A DNA stretch of 64,000 nt from positions 11,095,259 through 11,159,258 of the forward strand of contig NC_049995.1 of assembly GCF_000003815.2 (NCBI RefSeq), in the 5' to 3' direction. This DNA comes from Branchiostoma floridae. Taxonomy: Eukaryota > Chordata > Leptocardii > Amphioxiformes > Branchiostomatidae. A program made the position numbers and the translations under genes. A model generated the notes under the pieces. It made no database searches and was not told where the DNA came from. It was given only the letters and a program-made list of their open reading frames with translations. Shown piece by piece: positions 21,589 through 32,873 of this stretch (positions within the stretch are counted from its first letter, which is position 1; each line of letters begins with the position of its first letter).

Positions 21589-22002
21589 CTGCAAGAAAAG
21601 AACAGGAACGGTCCATTACACCAAGGGTAACAAATCAAATTCTGAGTCACCACATAAAGTAACCTCCCAACCCTGACTACCCCTTTCTAAGAATGGTACC
21701 AACCAAGATTCTCTATATGGGCATACTCATGGTTTAGTCACATAGAACCTCACTTTAGAACCTTATTAATGAAAGGACACAAAGTATATGGGTTTCCCTA
21801 AAGGGTAAAGATAGTATTTTTGATAGTTCGCCACCCTAAGTCCATTCGAGCCCTGCTGGGTCTGATAAGTGTTCTGTCTTCTGCTTTTCCCTCTCAGCCC
21901 AGATCAGGACTTTCCATTAGTAAAACGGCTCCGAATAAATGACCTTCGTTTCTCCATGTATTGATTTTTCATTACTTTTGAATTGTTCTGCGCTTTTGGA
22001 CA

Positions 22003-22102
22003 NNNNNNNNNNNNNNNNNNNNNNNNNNNNNNNNNNNNNNNNNNNNNNNNNNNNNNNNNNNNNNNNNNNNNNNNNNNNNNNNNNNNNNNNNNNNNNNNNN
22101 NN
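22003..22102. other. Assembly gap (100 N)
   Basis: Exactly 100 N, the conventional placeholder for a gap of unknown size. It separates the candidate exon region at 21.4-21.6 kb from the retrotransposon. Confidence 0.99.
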
Positions 22103-22234
22103 AATCAAAAGAAACTTAAAGACAAGTTTTTCTAAGGGTCACCTTACCCAAACATACCACCAAATTTGACATAGAAACATGCGAAATCGAAATCTATAAA
22201 TCTAGGAAAATATTTACTCTGGCAATATTGCAAT

Positions 22235-23486
22235 GTGTGAACAGGATGAGAGATGCTGTGGACCCGCACCTCCGTGACCAACAGGCTGGGTTTAGGAAAA
22301 ACAGATCCTGCACAGACCAGATCACCACACTCAGAATCATCTTAGAACAGTCCATCGAATGGAATTCACCCCTCTACATCAACTTTATCGATTATGAGAA
22401 AGCATTTGACAGCCTGGACAGACAGTCACTATGGAAACTACTGAGGCACTATGGCATACCCGAAAAAATCACCAACATCATCAAGAACTCCTATGAAGGG
22501 ATGTCGTGCTGGGTAATCCATGGTCAACAGCTCACAGATGCTTTTCAAGTGCGGACAGGGGTAAGGCAAGGATGCCTACTGTCCCCATTTCTGTTCCTTT
22601 TGGCCATAGACTGGTGTATGAAGACATCTACTGATGGCAGGAACAATGGGATAAGATGGACAGCTGGGAAATGGTTGGACGATCTGGATTTCGCAGATGA
22701 CTTGGCCCTCCTCTCCCATGCACAGCAGCAGATGCAAGAGAAGACCAACTCCATAGACAAATGCTCAGCTACCCTAGGCCTCAAGATCCATAGCGGAAAA
22801 ACTAAGATCCTCAAGGTCAATACCTACTGCAATAGCCCCATAACCCTGGCTGGAGAACCTCTAGAGGAAGTGGACAACTTCACGTACCTCGGAAGCGTCC
22901 TGGATAAACAGGGTGGGACAGAGGCAGACGTAAAGGCACGGGTTGGAAAGGCAAGAACAGCATTCAAACAACTGGATAAAGTCTGGAGATGTTCAGATCT
23001 GAACATCGGTACAAAGATCCGGATGTTCAATACCATGGTAAAACCTGTTCTACTGTATGGTGCTTGAGACATGGAGAACAACAGCTGGCATAACAAAGAA
23101 AGTACAAACATTCATCAACACCTGCTTACGGAAGATATTGAAAATCTACTGGCCAAATACCATCCGTAATGAAGAACTATGGCAACGCACCGGACAGGTA
23201 ACAGTAGGGGTAGAAATACTACGTAAGCGGTGGACCTGGGTGGGTCACACCCTGCGCAAGCCAGCCTCAAGCACAGTGAGGGAAGCCTTCACATGGAACC
23301 CCACAGGAAAGCGCAAGAGGGGAAGACCTAGAAACACCTGGAGGCGAAGCCTGGAGGCGGACGTGAGGGAGTCTGGCTACACATGGGGACAGCTGGAAGA
23401 AATAGCCCAGGACCGCCGGAGGTGGAAGCAGCTAGTTCGTGGCCTATGCCCAAGGATGGGCAGTAGGCCTAAGTAAGTAAGTAAGT
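22235..23486 (+). mobile_element. 5'-truncated RTE-type non-LTR retrotransposon with 11-bp TSD
   Basis: The insert starts inside the reverse transcriptase and ends in a (TAAG)n tail at about 23470-23486, as usual for RTE-type elements. AATATTGCAAT lies just before it (22224-22234) and just after the tail (23487-23497), an 11-bp target duplication. The length of about 1.25 kb is only the 3' part of a full element, consistent with incomplete reverse transcription. Confidence 0.75.
22237..23476 (+). pseudogene. Reverse transcriptase C-terminal half, one-base frameshift
   Basis: RT motifs in order: QAGFRKNRSC, INFIDYEKAFDSLDR (motif A), TGVRQGCLLSPFLF (motif B), FADDLALL (motif C, catalytic aspartates present), LGLKIHSGKTK (motif D), FTYLGSVL (motif E). 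Near 23066 one extra T puts a stop (LLYGA then TGA). The downstream frame continues the same protein (ETWRTT..., then KRGRPRNTWRRSLEAD and DRRRWKQLVRGLCPRM) to TAA at 23474-23476. The N-terminal endonuclease part is missing. One frameshift in an otherwise intact frame points to a fairly recent insertion. Confidence 0.85.
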
Positions 23487-23774
23487 AATATTGCAATACA
23501 ACTTTCAGTTTCTTTTGAAATATAATTCTACTGAACAAGAACAATTAGCCAACACTTCACCATAGTTGATGTGTAACTTTTAAAGAATGCTAAATCCATT
23601 TTTATCCTTCAAGAGAAAATTTCCAGAGCAACTCAAAATTCTTACAATACCGTAAATTGTCTTAAGTTTGTGAGGACTTAATTTGATTCATACATAGTAT
23701 GAGGGGAAAGGAGGCATTGTTTTTGAAGTTTGTGGCTCAATTTTAGTAAGTCATAGAACACACGTTCAGGATGA

Positions 23775-24193
23775 GCAAACAAATTATTTCTTGATCTACA
23801 GTACATGAGTTGTGGCCAACATTTTCAGACCATTCAATCGCCACGTCAATATAAACTTTGCCAACTTTTCCTCCCAGTTTTACAGTAACGTATGGGACAT
23901 TGATGTCTGACTCAGAATGATGTAACGTTAGGGAACGGCAGGGCCATGGCCCATGTTCAATATCCACTCACCCCTTCCCAATAATGGTTTACAAATATTT
24001 CCTGATTTACAGTACATAACTTATGGCCAATAATTTCAGACAATCAAATCAATCCCATCCTCAATCTAAACTTTCCCAAATTTCCCTCCAAGGTTTACAA
24101 TATTGTACGGGACATTGACGTCTGACTCAGAATGATGTAACTAGGGAACTGCAGGGCCATGTTCAATATCCACTCACCCCCTCCCAATAATGG
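23775..24193. repeat. Tandem duplication, about 210 bp, two copies
   Basis: The two halves share ATTTCTTGATCTACAGTACA / ATTTCCTGATTTACAGTACA, GGGACATTGATGTCTGACTC / GGGACATTGACGTCTGACTC, AGAATGATGTAAC and TTCAATATCCACTCACCCC. The copies have diverged and carry several indels, so the duplication is old. Confidence 0.85.
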
Positions 24194-25299
24194 AACCCGG
24201 AACATAACATGTACAAATGGCTTACATGTGACCTTGGAATCAGATTAGATATGCCCCTGAACTGGTACATGACTGTCAATCACTGGGGAGTACTGTAGAT
24301 TCAATTACTTTCACGGTGGGTTGATTTCATCGTAGAAGGAAAAAGAAAACTTTCACCATAGAATTAACAGTCAAAAGACCTCTCTAGACAGTAGCACTAT
24401 GTTCAAAATGCATGTTTACGGTTTCATCAATTCAAAGTGGTGAGGACACTGCAAAAAAATACGACAAAATGCAAACATGTTCAGATTTACTGTAACTGCA
24501 GGATAGAGCCTTTTTCCACCCATTCTCATCTATTATACAGTGTAACAAGGAAGCCTATCCTCTGCTGTGTCATCAATTTACTCCGACCATATCGATTGAA
24601 TACAATGGAAACATTTCAGCTACCGGTATACAACTTTATCTACATGTACCTTCTATTTGTTATTAAAATACTAAAAAAATTAAATACATGTAATATCCTA
24701 GCAAACAATGATAATTGGGACAATAAGTGTCATTTGTCATCATTTGTGTTCCATTATCAAAAGCAGCAATTGTAATTCCAGTAGTGACTTGAATCAATGA
24801 TACAAATGTAGGTGTCCATATACAGGTTCGACTGTACTAATAGAAAGGAGACAGTTTTTCCTTTCAAGTGTCATATTCCTACTCCTAGCCTGGGTAACAT
24901 GCATTGGCATAATACCGGTAGTAAGACTTATACCGGTAGATTAAAAATACTGGAACTTAAAGAGATCTACACATGCAACAATACTTATTTCTGAGCTGTG
25001 CACACTTCAGACATCTAGGTGTCCAATACACCATTTACAAAACATCGATAACAATGCATTCGAAGACAACAAGGCCAAAAGTTTTCAGTATACTTTTTTT
25101 TTAAATTTCGGGGTAGGCAGCTCGTCGTGGGACGAACACACTGTCACATTCATTGCCAAATTTACATAGATCATAATTACACATGCTCACGGCACAAGAC
25201 GAACATGATTCAACAACAATCTTGAATTTCTGTTGGTGACCTACAACTCATGTAAAAGTGTGAAGAACCGTTGCATAATAGCCCGGATCTACGACTGAA

Positions 25300-25640
25300 T
25301 GGGCAAAATTGAACGTACGCAGCCATTTTCCCGCCATTTTTATATCTACGCAAGCAGTGAAGTGTTACGTCATAGCGGTTGTGACGGACAGAAGTTAAAT
25401 GAAAATTCTTGACAGTATACGTCCGTTTTCTCATGACATTTTGTATGCTCATGCAGGTTTATGTTTTATGAATTTACTGACAGAAAAGGAAGGAACATCA
25501 GAGGATGTATAAATGTACATAGCGGCAGTTAATTGTGCCGTGTTTCTTCCTACCGGTATTTTGTACCCCCTCCCAGCCACGCGCCCGTTCGCCGTGTAAT
25601 TCCGCGGCGTGTTACAATTACAATATTACACTTTTAGCAG
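25300..25640. promoter_or_regulatory. GC-richer patch, possible promoter region
   Basis: It contains TTACGTCATAGCGG (CREB/ATF-like), TTTCCCGCCATTTT (E2F-like) and, on the minus strand, GGCGGGAAAATGGCTGCGTA, a YY1-like start context opening a 38-codon frame (MAAYVQFCPFSRRSG...). CpG is denser than in the surroundings. No transcript or recognised protein follows on either strand, so this is only a candidate. Confidence 0.25.
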
Positions 25641-26407
25641 GACAAGAGTGGCAGAAAAGTTACACAGAAGAAGTGGCAAGGGTAACCTATAACAGCAACA
25701 TGTAATTGGAGAAAATGATGCGTTGACAAGTTGTCAAATCAGTATGGCTAGAGAAATCGTCGTAAACGTACCGGTATTATGATAATAGATGTTACCAACC
25801 AGGTAGTACAAATGTAGTTCGCTCCTATGTTTGCTTCTGCTCCCCGTCTGGGGAACTGTGCATCCAAACCTTTTGGTGGTGATGTCAGTTACTGAGAAAA
25901 TTAAGGAATGGGTTCTAGAGTGCTCAGTCGAACAGGTGACCGTGTTCCAACACCAATTGGACGAAGGGCATTTCTGTGTTGAAACTCCTGTTCGAACGAG
26001 TGCTTGAACCCATTACTTAATTCACCCATATGTAGGGACCAATCAACATCCCTCGTCCAAAATTTGGACAATTTCAGATGTTAGAGATGTCGAGGTTCCT
26101 TGATGGAATAGCAGTGAAGTGACAGTAAAAAGTGTAAAGTAAAAATCAGAGCCAGAAAAGACTGTATATAGTGTATAATAAACGTCACAGCAAACTACAA
26201 TCTGGATGGTACCCAGGCTAGCATATTCCAGTATCTTTTAGATAGAGCATTGCCCTTTTAACTGATTAGCTCACTTTCCCACATGTCCTTTTAGATCTGT
26301 ACAGCACAGTAATGAGTTGGATGACATTTTGGGGCTAGTTAACAGATAACTGCATTAGGGAAGACAGATGTTCACAATGACTGCTGATGACAGCTACTGA
26401 CTGTATA

Positions 26408-26749
26408 CTGTAAATGCATTTAAGTTTGGGAGGATTTAATTTCACAGCAGAGACAAAATGGAATGCTCGTGGTAGTTTTAAGGTTGCAATTGCACTAGAG
26501 CTACATACTGTGCTGGTAATGAAAACCCAACACCTTAACAGACAGTTGACAGTCAGAAATCAGCTACATGTACAGTACTAGCGACTCAGCAAGTCAGAGT
26601 GCTACAGACTCTTTCAGCAGCATTGGCATAAAAAGACAAGGGGATAGACGAATGAAAATTTTTCATTTTTAACTTAATTGCGGTCGTATTGACGAGATCA
26701 TCCCACAAACCAACAACATAAACCACTACAAAATCTTCAGCATTTACAG
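26408..26749. mobile_element. 342-bp MITE of the CTGTAAATG family, TA duplication
   Basis: Left CTGTAAATGCATTTAAGTTT-GGGAGGATTTAATT; right end ...AACCACTACAAAATCTTCAGC-ATTTACAG; TA at 26406-26407 and 26750-26751. Same family as 10741-10946, 46111-46175 and 46640-46855, with solo ends near 16468, 23651 and 49482. Confidence 0.75.
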
Positions 26750-28473
26750 TATATCTGAAGCATTACTCTCAACAATAGTATCAGTACATTGTAAGTCCAT
26801 CGGTAACCCTTTATGATGTCATTAGAAGTAAAACCAATGAAGCAAACTGCAACATGTACCTTTCCGGATTAGAATTATTACATAAAACCTTACAAAATAA
26901 AAGAATTCCATTCCAAGGAATTACCGTAACAACCCAAAAGTCACCATAAATTAGGTTCTAAAATTAAAATGTATTGGACATGCAATTAACCAAGACCCAG
27001 AGTTCATTTCCTATAGAACCCATGGCTCTGAAACTGTCTCATTCAGTCTAAATGAAGTTAAATCAATCAGAGATTAAAAGAAAACAAATGAACAATGGGG
27101 AACCTTTTCCCATCAAGGTTAAATTTTTACTGCAAGACTCGTTAAAATTTTAAAGACTTCCATCAGTTTCTCATTAGGTCCCCTGGACGCACAAATCTGT
27201 TTTGTTTTCTATCTTGGCATAGACCATTTGTAAAGATGAAAGAAAGAAAAACAACTTTGGGTAAGAAGTTTTTTGCAGATAAAAGTTTTACGGTATTTTC
27301 AAACCAGACAAAGGTGAAGAGGAGTCAAACAGATGTGGTGCTGTTGGAAGACTAACACATTTTGATAGACTTTGAAGAATACATGGAGCTTTAACCATTA
27401 TACTTGAAGTTGAACCTAATACTTTTATTGATACAACATGAGTACAAGGAAAAGAACAGAAAGGATTATTGGAGGATGGAAAAATTTGAACGGTAAGAGA
27501 AAAAAGCAAATGAAACAAAATTGGCCCCTGCAGTTCAATAAAAAGTGCTAGGGAGTTCAAACTTTTAAAAAGCAATATTTTCTACCTCAATAGCTATCTA
27601 ACACTCAAAAAATCAAAAAAAGATATCAAAGGAAGTTCCACTGAAGTACCTTGGAAAGCTGCTAGGGTGCCCATTATCAAACTTGACCTTCACTTTCTAG
27701 AAATGACCTTCACGCAGCATTTGTCAGATCCTGCCAGACTAGCCAATAATCTCACTCCAAGAAAGAATTTGTCTAGTCACTCAAGCTAGTCAGATAGCTG
27801 AAGAAGACCAAGAGATTTGTTTAAAAATTCCAGCGAGTAAAATTTCTTTAGAGAACGGTTTATATTTTACATTATGTGATTTACAAACTCAGTTGAACTA
27901 TAATCTAATAAAGAACGTTGTCTCATATTCAAGTATCATCCCCATCCCAACCCCAAATATGTACTTGGCACTATGGTAACGCTGAGCTCTGCAAGTTTAA
28001 AGGATATGCCTCCAGGCCTAACAGATAACCTAACCTCCCTTCCCACCCTCTTTATCGATCCCAACAAAAATGCAACAAAGAAGAACTTAAGAAGATGAAA
28101 GGATGACAAAAAGGCCCGAGACGCACCTGTCTGTGTGCCTAAGACCTTCTCATCCATTATTGAACGTCTTACTTGTTGCTCCTTTCACGGCTAAGTCTTG
28201 GGGAGAAATCCGATGATTGCTTACTGAGCCGTGGTGGAAATTCCCTCACTTATTGATCCACAAAAAGGGCTGATAACAGAGGATTAATGTCCTGTCAGTT
28301 GAGTCTATTATCGTAGGCCACTTTATCTCTATTTGCTGTTTCAGCCATTCATTTTCTGAACAGTTTTTCCAATATTGAAGAATAGAAAGAAAAAACTATG
28401 TATGACAGGTAAGAGATAAGTAATGTCCAGTGTTTGTTTTTGTTTTACTAAAAACAAAAACTAATAAGTAATA

Positions 28474-29407
28474 CAGTCAAACCTGCCCAAGACGACCACC
28501 CGGGGGACCGGCAAAAAGTGGTCGATTTGGACAGGTGGTCGCTGAGAAGAGTATCGACTCAAAACATGCCCTATGCAAAGTATAAATAGTTTCCGTTGTG
28601 TTTAAATTAATGGCAAATAGCAAGCACACTGTAAATTGAAAATTTAACCCCAAGCTCTTATCGAGCTTTTATACGATACAGTGCTTTAAAGCTCAATATT
28701 TGCAAAGAAGCGAGGTATTTAATGTCAAATACAACACACACACTGTAAATTGTAAATTTAACCCCAAGCTCTTATCGAGCTTTTATACGATACAGTGCTT
28801 TAAAGCTCAATATTTGTACACTAACGTTTTAGACAGTAAGGGAACTTTGATGCTGTCAGTTACCATACAAGCCTTTATGTGTCGCTGTGTTCTTAATCGC
28901 CGTATCTGAAATAACTACGGTGCACCTTTCGAATTCTATGCCCGGTACGTCCCAATAGCGTACTTACCCAAGGGTGAATGTACAGTACAGTTGGACAAAA
29001 GCTCTCACACAGATCTTTCTTAAAAAGGTATGAGCTACACAGATCTTCCTTAGAAATTTCCTCCGATATTACAGTAGACTGTCCCATTGACCCACCCATT
29101 GACCGCCGCAATCTTTATTCTAAACATAACATCATAATGGCAGTCAAAATCCGACGCAAACTGGTCAATTTCAGCACAAAATCGCGCTAGTTATCATAAA
29201 AAATCTATGAAAACCTCAATTTTGAAAATGATGCGGTCGTTAAGGGGCCCAATTTGGGCCGGTCGCGGTCGCGTTGGCCAGGTGGTCGTTGAGAAAAGGT
29301 CGCTTAATGCTTACGTCAATAAGGAAAAAAAATCGGAACCGAGAAAAAGCGGTCGAAATGGCCAGGTGGTCGCTGAGAAGAGGTGGTCGCTCGGGCAGGT
29401 TTGACTG
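28474..29407. mobile_element. 934-bp pogo-like (Tc1/mariner) non-autonomous element
   Basis: Left TIR CAGTCAAACCTGCCCAAGAC-GACCACC; the inverse of the right end reads CAGTCAAACCTGCCCGAG-CGACCACC. TA flanks both ends (28472-28473, 29408-29409). Subterminal GTGGTCGCTGAGAAGAG-type words repeat at both ends. There is no transposase frame. Solo or shrunken relatives lie at 6673-6748, 40883-41030 and 41905. Confidence 0.8.
28624..28816. repeat. Internal direct duplication, about 114-bp spacing
   Basis: CACACTGTAAATTG-AAATTTAACCCCAAGCTC-TTATCGAGCTTTTATACGAT-ACAGTGCTTTAAAGCTCAAT occurs at about 28625 and again at about 28739 with very few changes, inside the pogo-like element. The high identity suggests a recent duplication. 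Confidence 0.85.
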
Positions 29408-29559
29408 TATCTCATTTTTATTTTTGAGTGAGTTAACTACTTTTACTCTCAGCTAAGGGTTGAAACTGCTAAATCTAAAGGCCTAACAGCTGCCATATGA
29501 CAGTATTTGCCCCATTTGCGGCCAAAAGAATTGTAGGTTTTTAACCATTCACACCAGGA

Positions 29560-29720
29560 AGGACCCCTCAGCTCTTCGATAAGTCAGGTTGGTTCTCCTC
29601 AAACACAGGACCTCCATTTTAAAGTCCCTAACTGAAGCTACAATGTATTTAAATACTCATTTCCACCTGAGTGAAGTGAGGAGAGTGACACGGTTATCCC
29701 CAGGACAGGCCCTATGTTTT
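29560..29720 (-). repeat. SINE fragment
   Basis: CAGGACCTCCATTTTAAAGT resembles the GGGACCCTCGTTTTACGTCC block at 40.6 kb. On the minus strand TCCTCACTTCACTCAGGTGG-AAATGAGTA matches the tail at 4918-4950 (TCCTCACTTCACTCAGGTGA). This is a repeated SINE tail without a tRNA-like head. Confidence 0.55.
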
Positions 29721-30293
29721 CTGTAACAACCCCAAATTTATCATTATCTTCATCGTGGGCAAGAAGCCCGGTCCAGTTCTACTCTCTCCTTTCAGACATC
29801 TCTGTCCCCCATAGCGTTCATAAGGTTTAAGTCTGACTCTACGTACCAGCAAAGTGCACTAGTTGAGCCCACTGTTGAGAGAGGTCACCCATGTCACATG
29901 TAGGCTGTACTGAACAGCAGAAATCAATGACAGGCATCAACACCAATCACAGATCACCGCTTAAATCACAACTGAGTTGTCCTTTGTAATGAGAAAAGAC
30001 AGGAGTGGGGCCAGCTATATATAGCTGGGTTCAATGAAATAACATAAATCCCCATGCTCTTTAGATGAATGGATAGAGATTGTTGGAATGCATGGGTGTC
30101 CTGATTGATGCCAAGTGAGATACAGACAGTTCAAGTCTCTATCTGTTGAGTAAAGCTTAAGGGTAGAGCACAGGGTTGTAGCAAGCCTGAATTTTTTTCG
30201 GTCCCCTGGAGGTAGGTGTGACGATCCTAGAGAGGTACAGGGGCATGTGAAACGACAAGAGGGGCGAGTAGAACAGAAAGAAACAATGTATAC

Positions 30294-30758
30294 TAGGGCT
30301 GGGTACCGGTACACTGTACTGGTACAAAACCGGTTTTTCTTATTGGACCGGTCCAGAAAAACCAGACCTGTAAAAATTCGTTGAACCGGATGGTGGACCG
30401 GATGTTAGACTTATTACAAAATGAAGAGGCTAATCGGCAGAAATTCACATGTTTGGGGATTACAGCTTGAAGAAAATAAGAAGAGCGAAGTAGAGGGCAG
30501 TTTCTTGTAATCTCTACCGTGTTTTACAGTCAATCGTATAGTGGCAGTTAACCTTGTAGTATTTTAAAACGCCAGTGGGACTAAAATACTCCACCAAACA
30601 GATTTCTTTGTAGCGGAATGGACCATTGCTCTGAGTATTATGCATTCACAAGTTATCACATACTGAATCAGGTCCAGGTTCAGGACCTGGTCGGAACCTG
30701 ATCCTTTGGACCTGAACCGGACCTGGACCTGAATTTTCTGTACTGGTACCCACCCCTA
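30294..30758. mobile_element. 465-bp hAT-like MITE (TAGGGCTGGGTACC ends)
   Basis: The left end TAGGGCTGGGTACCGGTAC faces the inverse of the right end (TAGGGGTGGGTACCAGTAC). The interior is built of ACCGGT/GGACCTG inverted words such as CAGGTCCAGGTTCAGGACCT. No coding capacity. The 8-base flanks do not match cleanly, so the hAT assignment rests on end sequence only. Confidence 0.65.
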
Positions 30759-30830
30759 ATATATATAAATATCCTGACTCCTGGGAATCGAACCCGGGCC
30801 GTCAGATCACAACACTAGTAGCAGCATCAT

Positions 30831-31863
30831 AGTCTCCAAGCAGACCCTACGGTGCCTTAGAAATAGTATCAAAGCTGGCAAAGGAGTATAGCCGGCCAAA
30901 GGGAGATAGCCGGCTAAGGGAGTCAAACGGGCACCGGAGGTCTGCCTGCACTGAAACAGGGTGGAGCGTTTCTATTCAACAATGGTGTCGCTGCCCCACC
31001 CTGTTGTCAAGTGCTAATTACTTTACGAGCGACTTACACTGGACGAAGTCAGTGATAGCGCGCACTTCCCAGCGGTAGGTTCGCGCCAAATGGCGCCGGA
31101 TTGAAAAATTTGACAGCATCGCAACGTAATAGAACAAGCGCCACAATACATAAATTATTTAGTTTAAAATCGATTTGAAGTCTGAAAATAATGCCAAACA
31201 AACTACAAATTTCGATATACATATATAATAACACCAAACTAACGTTATGAGTTTTAAAAACATGCCGCCTGATCGTAATCCTCTCTGTTATGTTTGGATG
31301 CGGTAGAAAGAACCACAACAAGCCAAGCGCGCTGCCATTTCTGTCTCCTGAAAGTTTATTTCTATTTCGTTCTGCGATTTTGTAATTTCGTCCGGCAAAA
31401 ACTGTGTCAAGGACCAGATGTTTGCTCCCGGCTAGCAACTATGGCTTGCATTGGTAGCATAGGGATTTCCCCTGACCGGTAGCGATGCCGACAAAGACAT
31501 CCTTGCCTTCCAGAGTGGCCAAAATGGAATCGAGCTGTGCTTTCTTCGGCTCGAATCCCCATACATCGCGGAAAACACGTCGTACTCTGGCCTCCATTGT
31601 TGCCGGCATTTTAAATCTGCCGGTAACGGTCATCGTAGGTGACCCGTGACGTGACTTCCCGTGAGACGGTGCAGGGGCGCACGAGCCATCCCAGGCCGGG
31701 AGGGCAATTAACACCTACTCGGCAAGCACAGTTTAATAGGCAACAAATAGATGCTAATAGCGTCAGATCAGCCCGACTGAGGGCAGACCCTGGTGCCGGT
31801 ATACCAAGTCCCTGGCCAGCTTTGATACTATTTCTAAGGCACCGTAGGGTCTGCTTGGAGACT
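30831..31863 (-). mobile_element. 1,033-bp Pack-type TIR element with 11-bp TSD carrying a helicase gene start
   Basis: The first 49 bases (30831-30879, from AGTCTCCAAGCAGACCCTAC) are exactly repeated inverted at 31815-31863. Outside them, AGCAGCATCAT stands at 30820-30830 and at 31864-31874, an 11-bp target duplication. Weaker similarity of the arms continues inward (GGCACC and GGTCTGCC blocks), with a 35-base extra in the left arm. TIR plus a 9-11-bp duplication is the signature of Mutator-like elements. No transposase is seen; the cargo is a helicase exon with its upstream GC-rich region, as in Pack-MULEs. The superfamily call is inference; the termini and duplication are read directly. 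Confidence 0.85.
31441..31609 (-). pseudogene. 5' exon fragment of a RecQ-like DEAD/DEAH helicase
   Basis: From ATG 31609 (or 31597) the frame runs MPATMEARVRRVFRDVWGFE, then PKKAQLDSILATLEGKDVFV, then GIATGQGKSLCYQ. It contains the Q-like region (FEPKKAQ) and Walker A/motif I (GQGKS) of RecQ-type superfamily 2 helicases. After CYQ the frame reads CKP and stops. At that point the DNA is CCAAT-GCAAGC, which would be a normal donor if GC were GT, or a GC-AG donor as it stands. No further helicase motif (DEAH, SAT, QxxGR) occurs in the element or window. It is therefore a captured first exon, not a working gene. Confidence 0.7.
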
Positions 31864-31929
31864 AGCAGCATCATTGATTGAGCCAAAAGCCTGACAGGCT
31901 TTTGGCATGGTCAGTTAGCACTACTTGAA

Positions 31930-32870
31930 CCCCCACTGTTATACATGCTCCCTGGAAAAAAAATCTTTAAACCTAGACCCTGATATTTCCTTTATTTTGA
32001 GGGGCAAAGTTTGCTAGTAGACTCAGCTTGGTTCAACTGGCATCTTTACATGCCGATTTTTGTCCATCACGGAGGATGGAATAGGAGAAAAATTTTGTCC
32101 GTCCCCAGCGGCAAAGTTTTGTCAAAGCACGGAAGGACAGACACTGGCTAGAACCCTGGGGTAGCAACTAACCATAAAGGACTAAAACACTATAAAAACA
32201 CAGGGATTTCATTTCTCTCTCTTTTTTGCTTTGCAGTAAGAGAATATAGAAACAAAGAGATAACAAGAGCAAATTTTATATGTTAAAAAAAAAGAGAAAA
32301 ACTCAGAAGAAAAAAATGTTAACAGTTAACATGAAAACTTTAAAGCAGCATTTATTCAACCCCAACTAACATTTCCTGATTCATCCTTCAAAACAGCAAT
32401 GGCTTTTGACCAAACAGTTATAATCCGGAAAAGGTTCTTTATCAGGATTATGCCACTGAACTCTTTCAACGAAACCACCCACATTTGTTGTTTAAATATA
32501 CAGCATTTGCCATATCCCCGTGATAATTCAAGACCAAACCTGAGTCAGCATGGGAAAGGTTACGCATTCAATATCGGATCTGCCTCAGACTTAAAATTCT
32601 ATTTATATTCTGGACCTTTGTGTTTCAAACAAAGGTCGCTTTGAGGAATCATATCATATCTTAGCTATGACTCATAATGAGAGCTACTAGAAATTTAGAT
32701 ATCCTTTGAATAAGCGTTGCCCCAGGTGGATGTTTTGGCGTCTTTGAACGTATAATTTTTTGTTATCCCCTCAACTGTGTCTAGGGGAACTAAAGATATT
32801 TTTGCCATAAACAAAGCCTCAAAACTCCCAAGAAACTTGCTTACTGTATCTGTATCTGTATTTATACTTA
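31930..32870. other. Unassigned stretch with a hAT-like right end
   Basis: At 32080-32155 GTCCGTCCCCAGCGG and GGACAGACACTGGCTAGAAC-CCTGG resemble the end of the hAT-like copy at 44056-44255 in inverse orientation; its left partner is not clear. The rest is AT-rich with no supported gene. Confidence 0.4.
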
Positions 32871-32873
32871 TAG

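Larger units (their letters stand above)
30776..31915 (-). mobile_element. Old tRNA-like SINE split by the helicase-carrying element
   Basis: On the minus strand the two flanks join across the duplication as ...TTTTGGCTCAATCA-ATGATGCTGCT-ACTAGTGTTGTGATCTG..., followed by CGGCCCGGGTTCGATTCCCA-GGAGTC. The last part is a B box with T-arm form. GGCTCAATCAATGATG stands where an A box would be. So the target was probably a decayed tRNA-derived SINE. The palindrome CCAAAAGCCTG-A-CAGGCTTTTGG (31882-31904) lies just ahead of it. Confidence 0.5.

Noticed and set aside
30776-30822. tRNA gene on the minus strand (GGTTCGATTCCC)
   Set aside because: Only the T-arm/B-box part is tRNA-like; no acceptor or anticodon arm can be paired. 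Better explained as an interrupted tRNA-derived SINE.
31049-31438. 129-codon minus frame next to the helicase exon
   Set aside because: No helicase motif or other domain. It lies in what looks like captured intron sequence, so I treat it as chance.
31882-31904. Hairpin CCAAAAGCCTG-A-CAGGCTTTTGG as a terminator
   Set aside because: Intrinsic terminators are not expected in an animal genome, and no transcript ends here that I can see. It is probably part of the old SINE.
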